Shown here: piece after piece, positions 11,601-23,600 of the stretch
Layout of the letters: each line of letters begins with the position of its first letter
Numbering within the stretch: position 1 is the first letter of the stretch
Source of the DNA: Patiria pectinifera
Taxonomy: Eukaryota; Echinodermata; Asteroidea; Valvatida; Asterinidae
Reading direction: 5' to 3'
Length of the DNA stretch: 64,000 nt
NCBI GenBank assembly: GCA_029964075.1
Contig: CM057134.1
Location: forward strand, 21,244,905-21,308,904
Notes under the pieces: generated by a model
Told to the model about the DNA's origin: nothing
Databases searched by the model: none
The model's input: the letters and a program-made list of their open reading frames with translations, nothing else
Program-made: the position numbers and the translations under genes

Positions 11601-14600
11601 AAGTGGCAAAATGTTTTTAAAAAAATACTGAACATACAGTTGTATATATTTTACAAATTAAAGAGGACTGGCAAAGTTTTCTGTTTTTTAAGTTGCAATG
11701 TTTGACCAATGCTGATCGCTGATGGGTCATTTTGTATAAAGACAAAATATCAGCATGTAACAGGTTCTAATGATATCAAGGTTGATTGCATCTGCAGCTT
11801 TTTACGTGAAGAGACGGCAGAATATTTGCATGCTCCTTTTATTTTCCTCACCATCTTGATCTTCCCATTCCCAATCGGGCCCTCGCACCACTCGGGCACC
11901 TGGGAAAATGCCCAAAGAGCGGCATTTGGTGGCGCCAGATCGACATGGAACCTCAACCCTGAAACAAAACAAAAGTGTCACAGTGTCACTTTATGCTACA
12001 CGCCTAAAACCATACTTGAACGGTGGTATTAGTTACCAAAAAGCGTAGATTTTCCCCCTCAATTGAATAAAAATAATCACCGAAGTTAGGTTCAGAGTCA
12101 TTCCTTTTTTTAGCGTGAACTTAAATGCACTGTTGATCATCGTTCAATTAACTAAAAAGAACTTTAGTTTTGGACCGTCTGTCCCGTGTTCTTAAACAGC
12201 TCCTTCTGTTGACCATATTTATAGCCGATTTCCAACACATTGTTTGCGGAATTTTTACTAAATTATTGACTTCGTGATTAACTGTTTTCCCTGTGATGGC
12301 ATATGCACTCATCGTGTGTTAATGTAATTTCCTTTCACTTTATTTAGCTAATTATTCAGCTGCCTCTCCTTACCTCTCATCAAGTGAAACAGGATCTGCC
12401 TAAACAACAAAGCAGAGATACCAACAACTGATGTAGCTCTTCACCACGCCTATCTGAAGTCTGTAGCACCATACATCCCAGAGTTGGATCCGAATGCTGA
12501 AATCATTCTGCTGCTTTGAAGAGACATCCTCAGAGTTCATGTACATATGGTGATAGAGCACAAATGTACACTCCTTTGCTCAGCGACTTGACTTATATAG
12601 GTTGGGTTCTGGTCGGTGAAGTTTGTCTGGAAAATGCACACATGCCAACTGTAAACAGCTTCAGAATCCACGTGCTTGAGAGTGCACGCCCCTTTTCCCT
12701 CGCTCCGTGCCAAAATAACATTGCCCGAAAGAAAAGATGAGCCACAGCGGGAGCAGCAACATTGTTCATCCTAGGTCCAGACGCTCATTAGTAACCTTGT
12801 TAGGAAGCCAGCCCATGACAAATTTAAGAGAAGTGTTAAAAAAAACTCCCGATAACAACAAGCCAGCTCTCTCCATTGAAGACAAAATCTTTCTAAAGAC
12901 AATGTTTGGCGAGTTCTACAAATCTGAAAGAAACAGCTGGGTATCTCCACTGCTATAAGCATTCAGAATGCTCAGCCATCATCTAACAAATAACCGAAAA
13001 CATGCACTCACCCGTCTTGCATCTATGACGCAGCTTAGATAAGAAGGCTGAGTAGCACCTCCCTGGAAAAATGGAAAATAGTGTTGGTACTTGCCGATCT
13101 TTAGAGTCTACCATCCTCAGAAACCCGGCCGAATTAGGGTGGTCTTCAACTATAGTGCAGAACATACCGGCCCAAATCTTAAAAAAAAAAGCCAGCTAGG
13201 AGTCATAATACGGTTCAGGAAAGAATCTGTAGCAATCACAGCTGACATTGAGCAGAATGTTCCGTTTTTTTTGTTTTTTTTTGTGAGAGAAGACCAGCCA
13301 CCGCAACAACGTAAGTTTTTGTGGAACAGAGTCAACGACACCACAATGGATATCATCGTTTACCAGATCAAAGTTTACGTTTTCGGGAACATCCCATACC
13401 TGCGGTTGCCAAATTTGATCTGAGACGAGCCGCACAAGAAGATGATCAACACCATGGTGCAGACATACGAGAGTTCGTAAAGAGATTTTTTATGTCGACG
13501 ATGGACTCAAGTCTCTACCAACAGATAAAGAGGCCATCGACTTGTTGAAGAAAACCCAAACATCGCTCGCTGAATCCAACCTACGGCTGCTCCGAACAGC
13601 AGCACTGTGCAGCAGTTCCCCTCAAGATTATGGCCTGAAAGACTTTGGCCTTGGAGAAGAGACTGGATTTGTCCAACGCAGTCATGGAATTACCGGAGAC
13701 CAAAGGGGACATATCTACCTTGAAGGTGCACAACGTGGAGTCCAGTTTCTTTTATCCACTTACCATAGTACCTTCAATCACCAACCAAGGCACTCATCAC
13801 CGGGAACTCATCACCGACGCTTGCAGTTTGGATGCATCTCTCCCAAAAGAAAAGCTGAAAGAATGGAAAGCGTGTATAGATTCGCTTCTGGAAGCAGCTT
13901 TACATCCCATGCACCTTTGCCTCGAAGTTCCTTTCCTAGGCACATCACTACGAGCTGTGTGTGTTTCCGATGCATTTACCAACGCCGTCGCTGCAGTATG
14001 TTTTTACAGAACCAGACTGGACAAGTTTGACGTACGCTTCGTTCTGGGGGAAGCTAAATTGACTCCTCAGTCAAAACCTACCGTACCCCATCTAGAGTTG
14101 CGTACGAGGACTCAACCAGAAGCTGTGAACTTCTTCTGTGACAGTAAAGTCGTGCTCGGTTAAATATATACACTATGAAACCAAACTACGTATCTATCAA
14201 GCGCAACCAAGCAAACCACGCTTCCAGAGCAGTTCCAACATTCCAGTTCACCAGTACAGCGTAGTTCACAGGACGAGCTTTCCCACAGAAACCTGGCTTA
14301 GCTGTGGCGGAGAACCAAGAATCATTCAAGATGGTAGCTCCTGACTCGGACGCAGGAATCCGGCCCGTGTAGAGAAGTTTCATCACCGCGTTCCAGATGA
14401 GTAATGTTGTCTCACGCCAAAAGTGTCATCATCAAGTCTGTTCAGGGAGAAGTTTACTCCGAGGGGTTTGCTTCTCTTGACCAAAAGAGAGATGTTTCTA
14501 CTTCCAGTTTACTCTCAAAGCTGAGTATCACACAAGAAAACGAATGCATTGAAAGTAGGAGGCCTTCTGAAGCATGCACAGCTGAACAACAATTAAAAAA

Positions 14601-17600
14601 ATCCCATCTTCCTACGTACCAATACGCAGCCATGTTTCCACACTGCTTGTATACGACACTAACATGAACAAGTAAAGCATCAGTGTTGCCTCTTCACTGA
14701 AGGAGGCATCCGACAGTGGCGCACAGGATTTGGCTTAGGGTTGCTGCTCACATTTTTTGCAATTATTATTATAATTTTTATATTTTATATTTTTTTGGGA
14801 TGTGTGACTATTTTGACGTTGGTGGCGCCAATTTACACCCCTATTATACTGTTCGAACATAGGCCATAATTATACATATCACCACAGTCAAATCGTGGGA
14901 CTAGAAAAAAACAATCCCCCCCCCCCAAAAAAAAGAACCTCGGGGGGGGGGGGGGGCTCAAGACCCAGAGCCCAGAGCTTATCCTTTTTGAGGCTCACAC
15001 ATCACAACTATTCACCTATAGGCTTTGATGTTTTTGGCCCATGGACAGTCGTCGCTTGTCTGGAGCCTATATCGAGTTGCAGCTATGACGTGGTGTCAAC
15101 GCTACTTCAACGAACATGGTTGCACTTGGGAATTAAACCCGTCCGATTCTTCAGACATGGGAGGTGCCTGGGAACAGATTATTGGAGTAGCGCGTAGAAT
15201 CCTTGCCTCCACGCCTTACAGGGTCAGCGAAAGTGGACGGAAGCCCGTCGCATCCTTCACGAGGGAGATCAGCCCAAGCTCTTGAAAGACATGGGAGGTG
15301 CCTGGGAACAGATTATTGGAGTAGCGCGTAGAATCCTTGCCTCCACGCCTTACAGGGTCAGCGAAAGTGGACGGAAGCCCGTCGCATCCTTCACGAGGGA
15401 GATCAGCCCAAGCTCTTGAAAGACAAGCAACTTGTCCGCAACAAGTGGCCCGGGGCGCTCGTTACTTCAACCTTCATAGGAGACGATGGGAAGGTCCGTA
15501 CAGTAGAAGGGAAGATCAACGTGCAAGGTACCACCAAGAAGTTTGTGAGACCCATCGCAGAAGTTGTACTGCTGTTACCCAAATAGGACTGAACTTTGCG
15601 TACTCTGTTCCAGTAGTAGTGACATCTTAAAGACGCCAAGCGTGGAGTGTGTAGGACCCATAGACATAAAGAACCTATAGACAGACAGCGCCTATGGAAA
15701 TCAACGACGGGGTACCGTGATTTTGACGGCGCCCGACAAGGTATGAAACCATGGGCGGGAGTTTTGAATAAATGTGCATGACTCTGTGGAATAACATCGG
15801 AAGGAATGATACAAATCGACAATTTCGGTTGAAAACGCATTGATGGTGACTGAAAACCCTTTGAAACGTTAACTTCATAATGATGTAAAGCTATGTATTT
15901 GTGTGTGTGTTACTTCAAAATAAATTAATTAGGTCTACAACCGCCGCGAAACGCGGCATGCTGGGTGCTGCGTTGGTCATATATTTCTGACACATGTCTG
16001 AGTCATGTGAGTTGTCATAATTTTATGTGTTTGTGCGGTACGCGTGTACGGTGCGAGGTAAGTTATCTTTTGGGAAATCGAAATCGGGACTGTTTGTTTC
16101 ACTTGATATTGACTACGGCAGATACTTGTTTGGTTAATCATGTTAGTATAAAATGGGCCTAAAAACAAGGGAAATCAATAAAGGGTCGAGTGTACATCCC
16201 CGAGTAAAATATCTGCCAATGAATCTGCAAATTTCGCCTGAAATTTACAGGATAACTATAGATATCTATACTATAGAAACAGAATTTAATTTCCCTGGAC
16301 ATGCTGGATAATATTAACCAGGTAACTTCAGGTAGGACTTTCAAGTGGAAAAACCCTTGATTTCAATTTTGCTTAGAAAAACTTTTCCTCACACATAGCT
16401 AATCAGGAAAGCATGTGCTGTGTGTTGTGGCTCACTATAAAAGGAAAACCTTACTAGGCCTAGGAAAGAGAGTATTTGAGCCGCATTTATGCGTCAGTTG
16501 TCATGGTAACAATTCATTACACCAAAACACTTTTTAATCGTTTGCCAGGGGGAGATCCAGGATGTTTTTTGGGGGTGTGGGGGGGGGGTGGGGGGAAGGG
16601 GGTTCGGGCCCATCAGGCACATGTAATTTTTTATTATTATTACTAAGGGAGCCCAGTCAAAGAAGGGGGGGGGGTGTTTCTGACCCCCAAACCCTCCCTC
16701 TGGATCTGGGCCTGGTTGCTACGTCACGTGTTACTATTCAGCACTAGTCCAGAACCAATGAGCTTTCAAGCGATCTAGAACGTACATGTACACGTATTGT
16801 AGGTCAGGGAGCTACATCAGCCAATGTCCACGCCCACCCCACCTATATGCCTACTACTGTCAGCCATGATTCATCCAGTTACTTCAAAAACTGAGGTATG
16901 ATTGTCATGGTGGTGTTCTCCACAAATTCTGTTGATCATTTCAATAGACCTAAAATATAATGACGACACGCTCTGTTTACATGTACAGCGTGTGTCAATA
17001 AAAACGCAGGATTAGAAACAAAAATATTAAGAATATAAACCACCCCTATTCATCATAATGTTAACTCTCTTTTCAAAGTACCTTTCCTTCTCTTCGTCAT
17101 TCTTTTTATCCCATCTCATTTGGACAATCCTGTCCAGAGATAGAGTACATTGAAGAAGGGTTATAAATTCCAAGCTGGTCTGATTTGTGAAATCACATGC
17201 ACATACCTAATGAAAGGTTTGAATTCAGTACAGGTGAAAGTATTTGTGGATCACAAAGAAGGACATGTGTGGCAGGATTAGGCTTACATGATCCTTTAGT
17301 CCACAATCAATGTTATTAGTCAATAATTCATGATGCTTTGAAACAATGATAGTCCAGTTATTAAATTTAAGTGATACTTATCATCAGTTGTTTCAAAGAA
17401 AGTTTTGTTCTGGTTTAATTGTCTTCAATGCATACCTGCATTGTACATAACTGGTCGTTGTGTTAAGGTCATTGAATCAGACCAACCCACTTCAGAAGGG
17501 CTTCACAAAACTTGTCATAACTTTTGAACCAAAAGTCCAAATTCCACCAAACAAAAATCTTGTCAAAGATGAAATTATGAACAATCAAATCCTTATCAAA

Positions 17601-20600
17601 TTAGGCACACCAGTAGCATATTTTTTTCAGAAAAAAAATCGCTTTGAATCCTGCGTTTTTATTGACACACGCTGTACATGTATGCTTCTCTATTTGAGCC
17701 AGCTGGGACGTAATAGGAAAGCGTGACGTCATGATGTCTTGGATCTAATTGGAGACTCATCTCTGATTTATAGTTATTTTTATTAAATAACTTTATATGA
17801 AAGAAAAATTGAGAGCCAAAGATGTGATGTACATGTACCTAGGTATTAAAGGAAGGCCTGTTTATATACAGCATGTCCACTATAGCTGCCATGCTGGTTG
17901 TAAGTGATACAATGTATTATTTGTACACAATTAGCTTTCAAAATAAATTTCAATTCATTTGTAACAATTGAAATCAAACAAAGCAATATTCATAGAAGGA
18001 TAAATTTTATATAGGCTATAATTTCTATAAATTATGTACAACATCTGTATTATCTGCGTACAAATATATACACGGTAAAAAAATAAACTAAAATAAATCT
18101 ATTATGTTTAAGTTAACCTTGTTCCATTCATGAATACTAAAACATCTTTGGAAAGGTATGTACAAATGTAACTAGTTTGAGAATTCAAGGTCCAAAAATC
18201 GCATTGTGCAATGAGCACAATACACAATTAATGGATGTAATCAATTTTATCGACTGAACGATAAAATATCTTACACGCAGCACGAATGGGTTTTATGTTT
18301 AATGATTTATTGGAGATCATGAATAATGCATTAATGAGCGGATTGGCTAGCCCAGCAGCAACGTGGTTAGACAGAGGCAAGGTGTGGGCTTCTATCATGT
18401 GGAGAAGACCACTTCGTTGCAGTAACTGAATGTGGAAACATCGTTATCGCTATTCTCCTGTTCAGCTTCAAGTTATACTTCGAAATTTATCCGAAGTTGT
18501 CTTCGAATTTCTTAAAGTAATTTCGTTGTCTGGTCGAAGTTGGATCTCGTCGAGTAACTTCCAAGAATGCCTAAATCCACCCGGTCATCAACTCCGGCTG
18601 CGAACAGGATGGATGCCGGCATTGGCAGGAGGCAGCGCGGGAGACCCCGTACACGGGCCACGCAGTCTGGGGTGAGGGCACGTCGTGTTCGGATTGACGA
18701 TGTGCCGACGCCGGCGGTAAGAAGTCAGCACCCGGCGTTAGGACAACCGGAGCTGCCGATCGAACCTGCACCAGGACCGAGTGGATCTGAGAGCCAACAA
18801 GCAAGGCGGGGTGAGTCCGGGGTGTCATCTTTGCCTGCAATGAACATTAATCACGCTTCTTTTTGCGAGCCAGCCACGACTGGCTCACTAGATAGTAGTG
18901 GTAATATTAATAGTTCTAGTAATTTTGCACGGGTTGACGGTTCCGTCTCCCAGCTTGGCGATATTCGGCCTGTACCGGCCCCAGCCATGCCAGCACTTGA
19001 GCAGAATTTGTATAGGCCCGACCCTGTCTTTTCAGGCCAGGGCGAGGCTCCGTTAGGGTTTCAAGTACCCATTGGGGTTAAAGAGAAAATTTGGAGTGGG
19101 AAGTACATAGATCTTTCCTTACTTTTTCATGATCCGGCCGCGACTTCTCTGGTGCAACCAAGTGATAAGACCTTAAAGTTAGCGTTGGAAAATGGGGCTA
19201 TTGTTTGCAAGCCCGAGTCTCCTAAAAGGAAACTCGATACCATTGACAAATGGCTCACTGCCTTTCACACCTTTACGGCCATTTTTGCGGTGCGCCACCC
19301 TCTCCGGGTAGGCGAATTACTCAAATACGCGGAGACGGTGAGGATGGCTGCCTCCCAGTTTAGCGGCTTAGGATGGCGCGCGTATGACGAGCAGTTTCGT
19401 CTGCGCCAAGAAGCTAATCCGAGCCGTTCCTGGGGGGCCATTGACATGGAGTTGTGGGTTACGGTAGCAGCCGCTGCCGTACTCGCCAATTCCACTCCAT
19501 CTGCACCACCTAGTTCTGGTGCCACTTTTGCGCATCGTACATCCAAAGGCGGTGGTTTCTGCTTCGCCTTTAACCAGGCGAAGGGTTGCCACTGGGCGAA
19601 TTGTAAATTCGCTCATAAGTGCACAAGTTGTAACCGTTTTGGCCATGGAGCGCTAACTTGCCGTGTAGGTTTTTTCGAGCCGAAACGGCAGCCCTCTTCT
19701 GGGATGACTTCTGCGCAGCACAAAACTGCTGGCGTAGCTAGTACTAGGAACCCCCCTCCGACGGCTTCGCAGGGGGCTAGAGCCAGAGAATCGCGTGCTG
19801 GAGACAATTTTCGTTCTTCCAACCCCAATTAAATTTGACATTTTAACCGAATGGCTTTCCGTTTATCCCGATGTTAGAGCGGCGGAATTACTACGTGTAG
19901 GATTTTCTGATGGGTTTACTTTACATTACCAAGGTCCCCGTGTGTCGCGTGAGGCGAAATGCCTTTCCTCCGCCTCACAACAGCCCAAAATAGTCATTGA
20001 AAAGATCAATAAGGAAATTAGCTTAGGTCGCGTAGCGGGTCCCTTTGACAAACCCCCACTTCCCAATCTGCAGTGTTCCCCCATCGGCTTGGTGCCTAAA
20101 CAACAGCCCAACTCCTTTCGACTTATTCACCACTTATCCTATCCCGAAGGAACATCTATCAATGATTACATACACAAAGACAAATGTGTCGTACATTATA
20201 CAACTTTTGATAGGGCAGTAGAATTAGTCATGGAGGCAGGACCCAACGCCTGGCTGGCAAAATCGGACATTAAGTCTGCATTCCGTTTACTCCCAGTAGC
20301 CCCATCTGACTATGAACTACTTGGGTTTACGTTTCAAGGGTTGTATTACTATGATAGATGTTTACCGATGGGCTGTTCCATATCTTGCTCTCTGTTCGAA
20401 ACATTTAGTACTTTCCTTGAGTTCATGACCAAACAGATGGCCACCACATCGCTAATAACCCACTATTTGGACGACTTTCTTTTTGTTGGCCATTCTCTAA
20501 ATGCATGTCATGATTCACTCCAAGCTTTTAAAGTGGTATGTGCGCGTTTGGGGGTACCAATTGCTGAAGAGAAAACAGCGGGCCCATCGCAAACAATTAC

Positions 20601-23600
20601 TTATCTAGGCTTAGATATAGACTCTCACCAACAGCAGGTTAGAGTTCCTGAGTTAAAGGTGCAGGCTCTTCGCCAACAACTTTCCAAGGCACTGCGTCAA
20701 TCTAAGCTAACATTGGTTGAAGTACAATCCCTGGTAGGCTCCCTTAACTTTGTGTGTAAAGCGGTCGCTCCGGGACGTGCATTTCTGCGGCGACTCATCG
20801 CTTTAACGCGGGGTTTATCTCAGCCGCATCACAAGGTGCGCCTTAATCATGGGGCTAAAATGGACCTCATGATGTGGCTTTATTTCCTTGACCATTTTAA
20901 TGGGGTTTCTCCGTTTCTGACTAATGGCTGGGAGTCAAATGACACACTTGAGCTTTACACAGATGCCGCCGGTAGTATAGGGTACGGGGCGTACTTCCAA
21001 GGGAAGTGGTTTCAAGGGAGATGGCCCGAATCGATAGGTCAGTCACCTCTGTCTATAGCATACTTAGAATTCTATCCTTTGGTCGTAGCTGTTTATTGCT
21101 GGGGGTCATTTCTCGCAAATCGCAAAGTCATATTCCGCACTGACAACAGCGCTGTAGTTCATATTATTAACAAGCAATCGTCGCGATGTGACAAACTTAT
21201 GCAGCTAGTCCGTTCATTCGTCTGTCAGTGTCTATGCCATAATATTTCTTTCAAGGCGGTCCATGTTCCCGGTCGATTCAATGTTATTGCTGACTCTCTA
21301 TCACGTTTCCAGATGGATCGTTTTCGACAGGCCGCGCCGAGTGCGGAATTGTCCATGACGCCTCTTCCCGTTTTCCATCTCAGTCAGTAACCGACACTTT
21401 TTATCGCCTTATTATCGCCCAATTATCGACAAGTATCGGTCGGATTGAAAAGATTTCTAAATTTTCCTTACACCGATCTACCAATGTTTTACCAGAGACG
21501 TTTGGAGTCATTTGTGAATTTATGGTATATTTTGCATTACTGGGTCTATATACTAGTCTCTTCTACTATAGCAACTTATCAATCAGTTGTGGGCTATTTC
21601 CCAAAGTAACTAATTTCCAGACCCAACTACAGATTTCTTGTATCTGTCCCGTGCCAACACGTTTATTGCCTTACGACCGCAACTTTCAGGGCCCCTTACT
21701 GCAATTCCAAAATATCGGTCGTTAGCGTTCGGATTCGGTAATACCTGTACAACAATTCCGCAGTGTCATTTTCCTGGAGTAACTGCATGGTCATGCCGAG
21801 AAAATTTCTATTTTAATTTTATCACTTTGTACAGATACAGTTTGGATCGTGGGTGATTCTATTATTCGCAGAGCTCAGACGAACATGGATTGCGAGGCAC
21901 AAATACACTGGATGGGAAAAGGTGGGGCAGGGATAGGCAATTTTCTCCCATTGTTAAGCCGCCTTGATGCTTTGGCTCATGGCGTGGCTCCTACGGTCGT
22001 AATAATGCACCTAGGTACCAATGACCTTGTTTCCATTGATACTTTTTGTATGCGCCAGCGTATTATTATTATTATTATTATTATTATTTATTCGGCATTA
22101 AAAACACAAACAACAAACATTCACATATAGAGGAAACCAAAAACCAAGAAAACAAAAACGAACATGACGAAAGCCAGGGGCATATGCCCGGAATTAAAAA
22201 AGTTTACCTAAAAACTGTGGCCCGAAGGCCTTCAATTCCAATACCTCTGGCTACACAAAGAATATATATAAATCTATAAAAATCTATAAAAATGTGTTAA
22301 CAATAAAAGCATATATTAAAAATGGCAGAGGTATAAATGCTAAAAAGTTATCGTCCCCTAAAATTAACATCAAAATACCGTGTTGAGAAAAAACAAGATA
22401 AAAAGCAAAAAACAAAACCAAAAAAATAGTCCAACAAAAAAAACAGGTAAAAAATGTCCACCCCCCCCCCCATTATAGTTCAAAAGACCCAATTATTGTG
22501 GATGTCCACATTAAACATTAAAAAGTTAAAAAGTTTCAATACACGCAATAAAAAAAACCAAATATTAGAAAAAATAAGGAAAATAATTCAACAAAACATG
22601 AGAAAAATGCCACCCACCCCCCCCCCCAGTAAAAAAGTTTCGTTACAAGTAAAAAGACGTAATATTACCCTGGAGAAAAAAAAACAGTTGAGAATTAGCA
22701 AAATCAAAACAAAACAAGCACGACAAGTTCTTTTCAGAACTAAACATCTGCTGAGCAGCAGTTATCACCACATGGTGTTACTGCAAACCGAAATGATAAA
22801 AAAAAAACCTATTAAACAAACGATATACGCCTTGAAGCTATGCATGGCAGCTGGCATTAAAGTGGACAGAATCACGGGCAATGCCATGTGGAAAGAAATC
22901 TCTTCCTGGAAGAAGTATGGTTCTGAAAAGAACCGGTTTTCAAGAAAAGATCTCCCTCCACACGGCGCCATCCGAAACCCTTTTCACTATAAAGCAAGAG
23001 ATGAGAAAAAATGTCACCCCCCCCAGTTAAAAATACACAGAGAACTAAAAGGACCAAGTACAGTTACTGTGGTCGGCAGAGGTGGCATCTTAGGGAATTG
23101 ATCCAGCTATTTAATGACATTTCAACGACGCCAGACCTCAGAGATTCCGGTAGCTCGTCCCATTCACGAGCAAACACATTCACTGCAGAGCCGTGAAGTC
23201 TTTGTGTGCGAGCTCTAAGATGACAAAACCGCACTGTTTCAGTGTGTCGACCGTTGACCACAATGCCGTGTCTAACAATGTTACAAGTAATGAGGCCATA
23301 CAGTGCTTTCATGACATATGAGATTAAAAGGAACTTGCGTCGTGCCACAAGAGAGGACCAATTTAAAAGATTCAGTCGGTCAGTGTAGTTCATTTCCATT
23401 CTTCTCTGTTTTAAGATCATTCTTGTAGCGCGACGCTGAACACTTTCAATCTTATCAATGAGATTATTATTATGAATGTGCCACACTGGCTGACCATATT
23501 CTAAAATGGGTAAAACCAAGGCCTTGTAGAGTGCTAATTTGGCCTCCTGAGATATGTCCTTGGCAACACTAAATATGAAGCCCAACATTTTGTTGGCCTT

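Larger units (their letters stand above)
12400..15640 (+). mobile_element. Decayed BEL/Pao LTR retrotransposon
   Basis: Plus-strand remnants in BEL/Pao order. A Pao-type peptidase with [10 protein letters not shown] (about 12590-12640). RT with [17 protein letters not shown] (13090-13160), VAITADIEQ (13230), VFGNIP (13380) and DDGLKSLP in another frame (about 13500). A post-RT region to 14160, RNase H/integrase zinc-finger remnants (14400-14670), integrase DVFGPWTVV (15025) and [16 protein letters not shown] (15155), and a DUF5641-like tail ([17 protein letters not shown], about 15460-15520). Frameshifts and an internal integrase deletion make it defective. No LTR pair was recognised. It lies in MIB2 intron 4. 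Confidence 0.8.

Noticed and set aside
11211..11705. Plus-strand open stretch of 164 codons
   Set aside because: It lies antisense to MIB2 exon 6, whose minus-strand coding is strongly supported. No family features on the plus strand.
22454..23101. Plus-strand 215-codon lysine-rich frame
   Set aside because: It is the antisense of the LINE 3' UTR; A-rich composition explains the lysines. No domain is seen.
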